From Psoroptes ovis (lineage: Eukaryota > Arthropoda > Arachnida > Sarcoptiformes > Psoroptidae): a stretch of DNA of 64,000 nucleotides. Made by a program: the position numbers and the translations under genes. The notes beneath the pieces are model-generated. The model saw only the letters and a list, made by a program, of their open reading frames with translations, searched no databases and was not told where the DNA came from. The stretch covers positions 1,860,001 to 1,924,000 of the forward strand of contig PQWQ01000006.1 in NCBI GenBank assembly GCA_002943765.1. Direction: 5' to 3'. Numbering within the stretch: position 1 is the stretch's first letter; the number at the start of each line of letters is the position of its first letter. This document shows positions 1 through 10,505 of this stretch, piece by piece.

Positions 1-388
1 CAATCTGTTCATTATCATGTGGGTCCCAGCGATTTTCTTGTCGAGTTGCACCATTTAAAATTATATAATCAAAATTTTTGGGGTTATTTTGTATTTCAAA
101 ATGATTATCACATAAATGACATTTCATACGAAATTTATATAATGGTGTCGTATAATACATTCCAACCTTAGATTTTTGAGCATTATAACGTACACCCATA
201 CCGATATGATTTTTACATCCATTGCACCAAATATTAAATGGTAATTCAAAACGAATGATCAATATACCTTCATGGATTTTTCTGGCACGTTCACGTAATG
301 GATGGCTACCGCGAAATTTATTGATTGAACCTTTTGATGGATTCCATTCGGGGGGATAATATTTATTTGTAGCTTTACGTTCAGCCAT
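1..388 (-). CDS. YJU2B: YJU2B/CCDC130-type splicing factor, N-terminal part (cut by window edge)
   Basis: The first 129 codons of a Cwc16/YJU2-family protein run off the left edge of the window. The start MAERKATNKYYPPEWNP, followed by a HPLRERARK block, is typical of CCDC130 rather than its paralogue YJU2/CCDC94. A zinc-ribbon-like pair of motifs, CNGC (in NIWCNGCKNHIGMGVRYN) and CHLC (in FRMKCHLCDNHFE), is intact. Family members join the spliceosome around the catalytic steps and act in the nucleus. The ATG at 386-388 is the family start, and no intron is needed in the visible part. The gene diverges from the antizyme gene on the plus strand about 1.4 kb away. The fragment is highly recognisable; only the C-terminal part is missing. 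Confidence 0.92.
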   Translation of the reverse strand, partial: MAERKATNKYYPPEWNPSKGSINKFRGSHPLRERARKIHEGILIIRFELPFNIWCNGCKNHIGMGVRYNAQKSKVGMYYTTPLYKFRMKCHLCDNHFEIQNNPKNFDYIILNGATRQENRWDPHDNEQI

Positions 389-1463
389 TTGTTACTATAG
401 AATAAAAAATTAAAATTTAATCAAAATCAGAATTTGAAAATCAGAAAAAAAGTAAACAAAATTCTTAAAAACCTATTTCGACATGAATAGACAAAACATA
501 TTTTTTTGATGTCAACAACCAAAAAAACTTGCATCGTATGAAATTGGCATTTTTTCCTTTTATAAACAAATTACTTCCATCCTAATTATATTCATTGAAA
601 AATTCCCTCATCTCCCCTATCGGTCCATTGACCGATATTAAATGATGTGACCAAAATATAAGGCCATCACCTTTATCTTTGTCATAAGAGAATTTAAAAT
701 TTCCCATAAAATCAGACTGAAATTCCCATGAAATCAGATTGATTTTTCAATATAAATTATCCCTTTCATTCTTGTTCAAAGATTTGTAATCTAATCGTAA
801 TGAAGATCCTTCAAAATGCTCATAATGCCTAGCCAAAATTTCGGGATTGGCCATAATCAGAGCTTGAAGAAGTATGAAGAAAATATCAATCTAGTGAAAA
901 GTGGTTTAATCAAGAAATTTAATGAATAAATCACTAAGAAAAATAATTGTTACCATGCAAATATATCAATAAGCATGCGCATGTTTATGTTTTTCTTAAT
1001 CACTTAAATATATATGATTTGATGCTGCTGCTGTTGATTTTTATCGTCAAAGAAATATTTCATGATTGCATTTTTTTCTCTGCTCACATATTTCTATGCT
1101 ATTTACAATATTGCTCTTATATATCCATTTATGATGTTTATTTCTATGCTCTCTCTCTTTCTATATCTCTTATCATTATCATATATACACGATACGTTTC
1201 GCTTTACATTTCTTGGACTATAAATTTGTAAACTCAAACATTTCAATGCGTCATTTTTTGTTTTGATTTTCACGAAATTCGTAATGAGTACTATTTGTAA
1301 GTATTTTTACTTGAATTTTTCACCATTTATTAATTTTTAATTTATTAATTTAATAAATTCGATCATTAATTAATGGTACCATTGAAAACTGCATCAATAA
1401 ATATCATTAATTGTATTATTGATCGACAATTATTATTGATTTATTTGCTTCAAACATACAATA

Positions 1464-1615
1464 CAATTTGTTTGTTTGCTTTGTTTATTAGTTAAATTTT
1501 TCTAATCTTAAATGTCTTATGTTTGACCTCGTGTATCAAACACATAGACATAAGCAAACATTTAAAAAATTGTGATAAACATACAAAAAAAAACAAAGCA
1601 AACAAACAAATCTTG
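1464..1615. repeat. TA-flanked inverted-repeat element (MITE-like)
   Basis: A perfect 21-bp inverted repeat has its left arm at 1466-1486 and right arm at 1591-1611. A further short pairing (TACAA with TTGTA) lies just outside, across a small bulge. The element is bordered by TA on both sides (1462-1463 and 1616-1617). The interior has a second imperfect pair of arms around 1511-1525 and 1545-1562. A non-autonomous mariner-type element is the simplest reading, since that class duplicates TA on insertion; a long transcribed hairpin is the alternative. There is no coding capacity. Confidence 0.5.
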
Positions 1616-1694
1616 TAATATTAATCTAATCATACAATATTCAAATGTTCAAATTCTAATTTGATATATTTTTATATTTTTAATCTTATTTCTT

Positions 1695-1718
1695 TCTCTC
1701 TCTCTCTCTCTCTCTCTC
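1695..1718 (+). repeat. (TC)12 microsatellite 5' of the antizyme start codon
   Basis: An uninterrupted pyrimidine dinucleotide repeat ends 38 bp before the antizyme ATG. It could lie in the 5' leader or at the initiator; no function is shown. Confidence 0.9.
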
Positions 1719-1756
1719 CCCATAAACCGCTTATACAATCGTCGATGCATATATAA

Positions 1757-2063
1757 ATGCCAAACAAAATAGGTTTTCAAACAATATTAACCGATTCAAA
1801 AACAAGTTCATCTAATTCAAATTCAGACGACGACGATAATATATCAAAGATGCCTGCATTAATGAGTAGTTATAATGATAATCTTCATGATTTAAGGCAA
1901 GTACCTCTATTTGTTATTGTTTCGCTTATTTTGTTCTTGAGGTTTTTTCATGCAAAATTTGAAGTACATCTTGAATTTTCTCATTATTTTCCGGTAAATT
2001 GACTTTCTAGCAAGTTAATGTACCGATTAAGTTCAATTGTTGCTTTAATTTCGCTTAAAAATC

Positions 2064-2094
<31 letters not shown>

Positions 2095-4259
2095 CCCATC
2101 CAAAAAAACAAATACGTCATACAAAATAGCAGTAGTAAATTTAGTGTGATTGCCAATAAGGAAAAAACGCATCGTCGATACATTGCAAATACGTGATCAA
2201 TTACTGATCAATGATATTTTAATGGAAAAATGAAAATTTTATATCGATTTCTATCGTTAAAAAGTTTTCTATATCTTTGTTAACCAAATTTATGATTGAA
2301 AATGAGTATACTAAATCGCGATAAATGATACTGGTAATGTGTTTTTGCCAAATTGCAAAAATCATATGATGATTTTTGATGTTTATATTTTTTTTGTTAA
2401 TTGTATTATAATCTGAATCATATTGAGCATAAAAAATTCAATGATGTTCAAGTGAAGATATTAGCAAAGATATATTTAGCATTATTCTAGAAAAATTTTC
2501 AAACATCTTTGATATCTGAAGGTCAAAATATTGTCCAGTGAACCACTGTTCCCCTGCTGTAGGGTTTTGTTGAATTGAGTTACTTTTTTTCATTTTCTGC
2601 AAATCAATATTGACTTTGACTGGCCAATTACATTATACTGAGAAACAAAAATTTTAATCAATTATTGCTCAGTTTGTTTTGGTGTTTATCATTATCAAAA
2701 TTTTATTTGATTGCAATCAAATTGATCATTTGACTTTGATCGATTGAGTTTTTGTTTTCATTTTTCTTAGTTTTTTTTTCCGCAGAAATCGATGATAAAC
2801 AGTAAATAGTGACAACATATCCTGTATTTGTTTTGCTAAAAATTTGATGATGATTGAAAACATGTAAACAATTTATGAATTTGTTTTCATATCATAGTTG
2901 AGAAATTGAAATATATGTGACGTATTCATTTTTCTTAATTCAATGAATTCATGTTCATTCATTCATATTAATTCAATTATTTGATGATGAAATTATTCAT
3001 TGTTGTTTCGCATTGTTGATATAATGCCAATAATTAATTCATTCAAAAATGTATTTTATAAAATTTTATATTTTGACATATTTGTTCTAATTGCTTATTG
3101 TTTTCTGTTTCTTTTTATCCAAATCTAATTGTAGTAATGATTCTCTTGAAGGCTACGTTCCTTTGAGACATTTTTGCTTCTCGCTCGGCACAGGAACGCT
3201 GTGGTAAGTGTTGTATTATTAATTATTTATTCAATTATCTCCTTAATCTTTGTCTAATATTGTTTGATAATTTGACAATCATGTGATGTTGATGATGATT
3301 TAAGTCGATGTGCATTGTATATATTGGCGTACATCATTAAATGTTATTATGTCATATTAGTTCTGTAAATTGTCAAAATAACAATAATAGTGACAATAGA
3401 TTTGATTATTTAATAATAATCTTTCACATATTTTGTCTTTCAAATCGAATGATGGTAATAAAATTTTATCTATGTCTACTCTATATTTATATCCTACCAA
3501 TAATATCAACAATATCCATAATCGATATTATGATGAACCAAATGGTATTTCGATAATAGGTATTCCTGATGTCCCTACAGGGAAAATCGCCGTGCCACCA
3601 ATTAAAAATCAAACATTAATATCTGTCGTGGATGAGAACAGCAACAGCCCCCCAATACGTAGCACTAGATTTTTTAGTCAAACATCAACTGGCTCCGATT
3701 ACAGTAATGGCAGTCCATTATCAGAAAACAGTCGAGAATTTTTTGGTCGAACACCTCCATCCTCACCATCATCTACTTCATCCATACCGATTCAATTGCC
3801 GATTGATGAATTGAGCAAATTTTCAAAAAAAGAACCTATCAAACTTACCATCAAAATAACATTATTGGACTCGATTGAAGTACAATGGGAATCTGTTTTG
3901 ATAAATGAAATTCTTTATGTGTACATTTCTCAACCACCAACTGGAAATTCGAAAGAAGCATTCATCACTTTACTTGAATTTGCCGAAGAAGAATTGCATT
4001 GCAAAAAAGTTGTCGTTTATTTGGACAAAGAAAATCCTGATCGAAGTAAGTTTTTCTCAAATGTTTAGTTGATTAATTGATTTTTTATAATTTGGAATAA
4101 CCTGTTTTTTTATTTATCTCAATTTATGGTCAATTTAAAGATGTCATGATTCGTTTATTCAATTTCATTGGTTTTGTGTTGTTATCGCCCGATCATCCAT
4201 CAATACCGGCAAATGGATCCGATGATATGGTTTATATGGCATATGATATATTTGATTAG
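1757..4259 (+). CDS. OAZ: Ornithine decarboxylase antizyme, made by +1 frameshifting
   Basis: The coding parts are 1757-1896, 3135-3203, 3560-4045 and 4141-4259, with one nucleotide (T3567) skipped by the ribosome, giving about 270 residues. ORF1 (72 codons) ends in the conserved LGTGTLWYS followed by UGA; ORF2 resumes in the +1 frame as DVP. The C-terminal antizyme fold is clear: GNSKEAFITLLEFAEEEL, then a VVVYLDKENPDR block, then F-GFVLLSPDHPSIPA and MVYMAYDIFD at the end. Antizyme binds ODC, steers it to the 26S proteasome without ubiquitin and blocks polyamine uptake; polyamines raise frameshifting, closing the loop. Intron 1 begins with GC, not GT (AAG then GCAAGT), and the joined codon AG|T keeps frame. 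The last intron joins CGA A|AT. Homology carries the reading phase through every junction. A polyadenylation signal lies 110 bp after the stop. Confidence 0.95.
2064..2090 (+). repeat. A27 homopolymer in antizyme intron 1
   Basis: An uninterrupted run of 27 adenines sits inside the 1.2-kb GC-AG intron. It may be the tail of an old retroposed insert or simple slippage; no target duplication was recognised. Confidence 0.9.
3564..3570 (+). promoter_or_regulatory. Antizyme +1 programmed frameshift site (TCC TGA T)
   Basis: The heptamer TCCTGAT matches the antizyme shift site of animals, in which the ribosome with UCC in the P site slips +1 over the U of UGA to read GAU. The UGA is at 3567-3569 and the +1 frame continues DVPTGK. 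The exon carrying it starts only 7 nt before the UGA (acceptor AG at 3558-3559), so the 5' context of the site is assembled by splicing. Confidence 0.95.
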
Positions 4260-5672
4260 ATCTTTCAGAAATTGTATCGACTTTTCTAGAAAAAATGATC
4301 ATTTCATTCAGATAAACAGAATGATACATCAAAAAAATTATCATCAAAACATTAGAAAAAATTAGCCTAATAAAATTTAGATATTCAACAATTAGAATGG
4401 CTGTTGTTTCATTTCTTTTCAATCCACGACATATTAAAACAATTACACAATAACACACTTACACACATAAAATCATTGTCATTCATTTTTTGTCATCGAA
4501 ACATTATTATGATTATTATTATTATCATTGATTTTTATCTGTTAATCAATTCTGGATCAAAGTTTTTATAATAATTACCAATCTCATTTTGTTTTGCCCC
4601 TTTCATTCTTTTTTCCCTCTCTCATTATCATAGACATTAACATAAAAATAATTATTTCCAATCCGAGAAATCCTAAAAAATTTTCATACATTTCCCTTTG
4701 GTAATAAAAATTTTTTATTTTAAATTAATGATATTTGGAATACATTTTCAAATTCAACTTGAAAACACACACACATTCCCATTTTTAGTTAATGAGAATA
4801 AATGAGTCAACAACCACATTTGTATCTCAAAATTTTGTTTTTTATCGTTTTTTGTTAATATCAAAGGTTTTTTCAAACAAAAAATCCCACTATTTTTCTA
4901 TTTTTGTTCCAAATTAATACTGAAAAATATTAACGAAAACTTTGCAACACAGAATTGGTTAATTGATCTAATCTTATGTTATTTTATGATAATTTTTCAG
5001 AAATATTCAGCATACACCTTTCACACACAGATTCAATTTGATAATTTGAAAAATACACGATCAACAGTAACTTCAATTTCGTGGCTCTTGAAATAATTTC
5101 AGAAATAAATTATTGTTTAAAGTTTAAATAGACAAACAAATAAACAAAAAGTTTTTCTTTGAATTTCTCAGAATTTATTTCTGCAATTTAACTATACCAT
5201 ATAACTTTGAAATTGATATCTTTAGTTTTTATCCAAATTTTTTTCCGTTTATTTTGCTTCAATTTATCTTCGCTAAATGTTATTTTTAGTCAAGAATTTT
5301 TGTTTGGTTTGGTTCTCGCCAACGTCATTCAATGAATTTCATTTTTCTTCGCATTTATTGTTCACTTCTGTTGTTTGCTTTCAATTTTCCACTCATTTCA
5401 TTTTTTTTCTAATGTTTATTATCCAAATGGTTTTGACATCTTTCTGACAAGAATTTTGATTAGAAATTTCATTTCTAATTTTGCTATATACTTGATATGA
5501 TTCAATAAAATAAAAAATCGACAGATGGCGCCGTTTACTATGTTTTTTTGTTGTTGATCAACTTGCAGTGTATAAGTTGTACAAAAGTTTAAATTGCACA
5601 TTTTGATTACAATTTTTTAATTTTCTTGATTTTTGACAATTAATTTTTGAATCAAGATTAAAATAAATTAAA
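4260..5672. other. Intergenic, antizyme 3' side to PRPF31
   Basis: It starts with the antizyme 3' UTR, including AATAAA at 4369-4374. The rest is AT-rich with no exon I can support. Open frames on either strand here are short and repetitive or lack starts. The PRPF31 promoter should lie just before 5673. Confidence 0.6.
4369..4374 (+). terminator. Polyadenylation signal of the antizyme gene
   Basis: A canonical AATAAA lies 110 bp after the antizyme stop codon, the usual distance for a short 3' UTR. Confidence 0.6.
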
Positions 5673-7242
5673 ATGTCTCTAGCTGAAGAATTATTAGCTG
5701 ATCTTGAAGATGATGAAGTATTAGATGATGAAGAAGATGATAATGATGTTAAAGATGAACAAATTAAGAATAACATTGTGGTTGATGAAACTAATTTAGA
5801 ATCAACACAAAAACAATATACATCGGTACGATCATTGACTAAAATTATTGATAGTGATGAATTGAAGGAGAAAATTGCCGAAATAAATAGTAGGCAATCA
5901 AATGATGATTGTAAGTTTTTTCCTTTGTTAATCATTGAGCAATATTGTCTAAAATTAATTTTCTTCTATATTTCAAGTTTCATTCAATAAATGTCAAATT
6001 GATGGCCCGATTGAATCACATCCTGAATATAAATTAGTTGTCAGCGCTAATAACATGGCAGTACAAATTGATAATGATATAAATATATGTCATAAATTTG
6101 TCCGTGACAAATATGCTAAACGTTTTCCTGAATTGGAATCTTTAGTACCTAATCCTATGGATTATCTGATGACAGTAAGGGAGTTGGGAAATAATTTGGA
6201 TAAAGTAAAATCTAATGAAAAACTTCAAGAATTTCTCACACAAGCAACGATTATGGTTGTTAGTGTAACAGCATCCACGAATCAAGGTTCGATGTTATCT
6301 GAAGAAGAATTGACATACGTAATAGATGCTTGTGATGTTGCAATCAAATTGAATGAATGTAAAATGTTAATTTATAAGTTTGTTGAATCTAGAATGGCAT
6401 TCATTGCCCCAAATTTAACTGTCATTATTGGCGCTTCTATCGCAGCTAAATTAATAGGCTTAGCTGGTGGTCTTACTCATCTATCGAAAATGCCATCTTG
6501 TAATTTAAAATCGTTAGGATCAACTAGAAAAACATTATCTGGATTTTCGACTACCGCTGTAATGCCTCATACAGGGTTAGTATTTCAATCAGAAATAGTA
6601 CAAAATTCACCATCCGATTTACGAAAAAAGGCTGCCACTTTAGTGGCTAATAAATCAACATTAGCTGCACGCGCTGATGCTGTTCATTCATATCCTGATG
6701 GATCGATGGGTGTGAAATTCCGGGAAGAAATCGAACGTGCACTTGATAAACTTCAAGAACCCCCTCCAGTCAAACAAGTTAAACCATTACCAGCACCGAT
6801 CGATACTCCAAAAAAGAAGCGTGGCGGTAAACGAGTAAGAAAATTAAAAGAGCGTCTTGTAATCACCGATCTCAGAAAGCAAGCAAATCGTTTGAATTTT
6901 GCCGAAATCGAAGATGATGCTTACCAAAATGACTTAGGTTTCACTACCGGCCAAATGGGAAAATCTGGTAGCGGTAGAATTCGACGACCTCAAATAGATG
7001 AAAAAACCAAAGTTCGTATATCGAAAACATTACAAAAAAATTTGCGACATCAACAAGTATTTGGTGGTACAACTACCGTACGAAAACAAATATCTGGTAC
7101 AGCATCTACGATAGCATTTACCCCTAAACAAGGTTTAGAAATCAACAACCCTCTAGCTGCAGAGAAAAAGGTGAATGAAGCTAATGCCAAATATTTCAGT
7201 AATTCAAGTGGATTTTTCAGTGTTAAACCCAAAACTTCATAA
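5673..7242 (+). CDS. PRPF31: U4/U6 small nuclear ribonucleoprotein Prp31
   Basis: Exons 5673-5910 and 5978-7242 join at T|TT (Phe) to give 500 residues; human PRPF31 has 499. The start MSLAEELLADLEDD and the acidic N-terminus are standard. A NOSIC/Nop core follows, with the FIAPNLTVIIGASIAAKL block near residues 221-240 and the GLTHLSKMPSCNL turn after it, which in this family grips the U4 snRNA 5' stem-loop together with the 15.5K protein. A basic nuclear signal KKKRGGKRVRKLKERL lies near residue 358, then DAYQNDLGF and GKSGSGR. The C-terminal blocks TPKQGLEINNP and NAKYFS are complete. It holds the U4/U6.U5 tri-snRNP together in the nucleus. The 67-bp intron has GTAAGT and a TTTCAAG acceptor. 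Its 3' end converges on DCP1. No oddities. Confidence 0.97.
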
Positions 7243-7288
7243 ATTTCTTATAAATTAAGAAAATTCAAAAAGACATTTTTGTCATTAT

Positions 7289-7311
7289 TTTATTCTACGA
7301 AACAAAATAAA
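7289..7311. terminator. Crossed polyadenylation signals of PRPF31 and DCP1
   Basis: The 151-bp gap between the two stop codons holds AATAAA on the plus strand at 7306-7311 (for PRPF31) and the same hexamer on the minus strand at 7289-7294 (for DCP1). Each signal lies upstream of the other in its own direction, so the two 3' UTRs should overlap as antisense tails. Confidence 0.55.
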
Positions 7312-7393
7312 AAACAACCATGAATTGGTTATATTAAATATATTTATCATAATGGAAATGCATGTTCGTGTGCTCAAATTTTTATCTATTAGA

Positions 7394-8872
7394 TTATTTT
7401 TTTATGTTTTCAACGTAAGCTGTATGGATAGCGTGAAGGAAATCAGCATCATTTGATAGAAGATAAATCAATGTTTTCTTCAATTGTTCCATTGTCAAAT
7501 ACATGTCAGATTTTGAAATCGAGGTTCTACCTGTTGAGACCGATGATGATGGGAGTGGAGCTTGTCCAATTAATTGTTGTTGATCACGCTGCTGTATTTC
7601 AAATGCATTATGCATACAATTAGCCAGATGATTTGCCATTGGTAATGATGACGGCGGGGGTGGAGGAGGAGGAGGAATAACTGTTGGCAATCCATGATGA
7701 GGAAAAACAGATTCGAAATTCATTGGATATGGAATCATAGTGGGATGAATAGGTACTGGCAATTCGGGTGGCACTAATTGTTGTGCTTCATTTTGAATAA
7801 TGCCATTACTAGCAGGTTGCTGAGGTTTATTGAGAAACATAAAATTATCTGACATCAACAATGGGGCCTGAGAATTCGATGATGAGGATGCATTCGGTAA
7901 ATTATTCGAGCTTTTATTTTTCAAATCGTCATCGCCAATGAATGCTGCTGAATTACTTAGAGCTGGTGATGCTGACATCAATAGTTCATTTTTATTTGAT
8001 GTTTGTCTAGCTTGTTTCGAAAGCGGAGTCGATGTTGATTGTTGTTTATTAATGGTTTTAGTTTCATTTATGTCAATATTATGATGATTTTCGACCACAA
8101 CACCACCAGTTTCTTTCAAAACTAATTGAGATTCAAATAATTCTTTCAAATTAACACTTCGACGGTGAGCTGTTGGCTTGACTAAATCATCATCAGATTT
8201 TTTTTGATGCTGCTCTGATGATGAAACATTGGTGTTGTCATCGTGATTATCTTTAGATTGATTAAATAATTCTGGTAGAAAAGAATCTCCGCCAATGCTA
8301 GTAGAATTCTGATTATTTTTGCTTTCATTTAAATTAGCATTATTAAAGAACAATTTCAAGATTTCAGAAGCTTGTGATTGATTATTATCAGATATTTCTT
8401 TCGATGCTTGCTGTTTGGATTTTTGCATTGGTGACTGACCATTCAGTAGTTTTGATGGTGTCATATCAGGTAAATTTTTGCTGGGATTATTAATCGATTC
8501 CATAGCATGATTGATATTTTCATTCAATTTGATACATTGATTTGCATCATAAAACCAAATACAATAAATTTCTTTCTCAATGTTCTTATACATTAAATAA
8601 GGACTTTGAACATTAATTTCTAAATCTTTGGTTATTTTTTGAACAAAATTAATTGTATTCAAACGATTAATAACAACAAAAGCATATTCAGGTTGATTTG
8701 TGCGCCGAACAAAAAACAATGTTCCTTCAATATTCTTACGAACCCAATCATCTTGATTGATATCATAATAATAAACGGCAACTTGTCCAGCACAGATAAT
8801 TATTTCACGTATGTTGTCATCGATTTTTTTCAACGCACGTAAATTTATTGAATCTTCAGTTAAATCGACCAT
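7394..8872 (-). CDS. DCP1: mRNA-decapping enzyme subunit DCP1
   Basis: An intronless reading frame of 492 codons. The N-terminal EVH1-like domain (about residues 1-125) shows LRALKKIDDNIREIIICAGQ, the IEGTLFFVRR strand, VINRLNTINFV and the IYCIWFYDANQC end, all DCP1 hallmarks. The C-terminus (last 35 residues, from YLTMEQLKKTLIYLLSNDAD on) is the trimerisation helix. The middle is Ser/Asn/Gln-rich with a run of eight prolines; ILKLFFNNA and LKELFESQ inside it may be short helical motifs for EDC3-type partners (inference). DCP1 activates the decapping enzyme DCP2 in P-bodies. The reading frame extends 13 codons upstream to another ATG at 8911; I chose the Met at 8870-8872 because homologous sequence begins just after it. 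It has no introns, unlike its neighbours. Confidence 0.95.
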   Translation of the reverse strand: MVDLTEDSINLRALKKIDDNIREIIICAGQVAVYYYDINQDDWVRKNIEGTLFFVRRTNQPEYAFVVINRLNTINFVQKITKDLEINVQSPYLMYKNIEKEIYCIWFYDANQCIKLNENINHAMESINNPSKNLPDMTPSKLLNGQSPMQKSKQQASKEISDNNQSQASEILKLFFNNANLNESKNNQNSTSIGGDSFLPELFNQSKDNHDDNTNVSSSEQHQKKSDDDLVKPTAHRRSVNLKELFESQLVLKETGGVVVENHHNIDINETKTINKQQSTSTPLSKQARQTSNKNELLMSASPALSNSAAFIGDDDLKNKSSNNLPNASSSSNSQAPLLMSDNFMFLNKPQQPASNGIIQNEAQQLVPPELPVPIHPTMIPYPMNFESVFPHHGLPTVIPPPPPPPPSSLPMANHLANCMHNAFEIQQRDQQQLIGQAPLPSSSVSTGRTSISKSDMYLTMEQLKKTLIYLLSNDADFLHAIHTAYVENIKK

Positions 8873-10505
8873 CTTTATTCGATGATTATTTTCTATTCTT
8901 TCTGATAACAATTTTGAATTAATAAAATACGAAATTCTACAAAAAGATCTGTTAAATCACAACTGTAACAAAGGACTCAACACAAAAAGAGAAAGAAAAA
9001 AGAAAGCACTGAGAATAGATGAGAAAAAAACAAAACATTTGAGTTTCAATTTTATTTCTTTGCAAATTTGGATGAAAATAGTCGAAACAGCTTGAAAATA
9101 GTGGTCTATTTATATAAATATATATTTGAAAACCATTACTGCTGTCACCTGTTGGTGAGAAACAAAGAAAATTTTTTTTAGAGGCGTAAAATTTCCAATA
9201 CCAGCAGCAGCACACACATATACACTACGAGCCAATAAAGCCAAAAAATACCAAAAAAAGAGGGTAGTAGCATTGATAACAGTGAGAATCGGATCGCAAA
9301 AATTTTTAACTCATCGAACGTAAATAAGTATAAGTAAATGAAAAATTAAAACGAAAAAAAGCAAAGGAATTCGTTGGCTTTAAATTGTTTTTGTTTGTTT
9401 TTATTTATTTTTTGATTATTTTTCAGTGTTTTGATTCGATCTTCTCAGAAAAGTCAAATCAATCTTTAATTTATCGATGAATTGAATGACTTGGTAAATT
9501 CTTCAGGGTTTCGATTCCATAATTTTTAATTTGAAAAAAAACTTCAATAAAAACCTCATAAATCAAATTTGCACACTCACACACACACCCACTAAATACA
9601 TTCATATATCTGAAAATATATGAGTGAATAAAAAGCATACCAATATTTGAAGAAAAAAAATTATAAACCTAAATAAATCCACATATCGATTTAAAAAGAT
9701 TTAGAAAAATTTAAAATTTTTCCGTTTTAAAAGTAAGTATAAGAACTTCTAACATTTTCTAGATTACAATTATTTGTTTAATTAAAGAAATAACGGTGTT
9801 TAAATCCTTTTTTCTGATTAAAATTGTTTTGTTCATGCATTTTTCAGTTTCAATTCGAATAAATTGTCAATGTTTATGTATGAAAGCAATTAGTAGGTGT
9901 TTGTAGTGATTATTATGTTTTTTATTGTGATTATTAATATTTTTGAATATCTGTACATGAATGAGTATTTAATATTTCATGTTTGACTATTTGTGTTTGT
10001 AAAAAAAAAACTGACAAACAAGAATGAAATCATAATCATCATAAAATATTTTTCATTAACCAATGATAACCAATTATCGAAAGAAAACACTATCCTTGCG
10101 AGGTTTGTTTATCATCACCGACATGTTATAATAATGACAATTATAAATGAAAACATCAATAATCAATGAATTGAACTAATAGAAAAAATCACATCATTAA
10201 AAATTCTTTTTACGATTTTCTTTTGTTTAATAATTTCAAAAAATTTTGTGCATTTTATTTTTCAGTTCAATTTCATTATTTTTTCTATTCATTTCTTTTA
10301 CTCACAGAAAAAACAATCGTTGATTTGCTAGCTGTAAGCGAAAATTTAACCAGTTTTTTGGCTGAGTGAATCATTAAGAATATTCTAATATTTCATCATA
10401 TTGATTTATATATAAAACGTTACATTTTTGCTGTTTTGACATCCTTCAATCATTCATTTAAATTGCCGTTTTTTATTCCTCTTATTACTAAAATAAAATA
10501 AAATA
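8873..10505. other. Divergent intergenic region, DCP1 / RAB11
   Basis: No coding exon is seen. A strong donor-like GTAAGTAT at about 9733 after CCGTTTTAAAA, and a TTTATTTTTCAG acceptor ending near 10265, could define a spliced 5' leader of RAB11. That is inference from signals only. A Leu/Phe-rich open frame at 8952-9215 on the minus strand is considered accidental. Confidence 0.5.

Larger units (their letters stand above)
389..1756. other. Divergent intergenic region, YJU2B / antizyme
   Basis: There is no convincing coding exon. It holds an approximately 150-bp terminal-inverted-repeat element (1464-1615) and a (TC)12 tract shortly before the antizyme start, both listed separately. Promoters for the two divergent genes must lie here, but I see no strong TATA box. 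The 94-residue open frame at 947-1231 is low-complexity and looks accidental. Confidence 0.6.

Noticed and set aside
947..1231. 94-residue open frame
   Set aside because: Leu/Ile/Tyr-rich, starts with a non-ATG codon, lies in AT-rich spacer, with no splice or homology support.
5558..5935. 125-residue minus-strand frame
   Set aside because: Antisense shadow of the acidic PRPF31 first exon (GAT/GAA repeats read as Ser).
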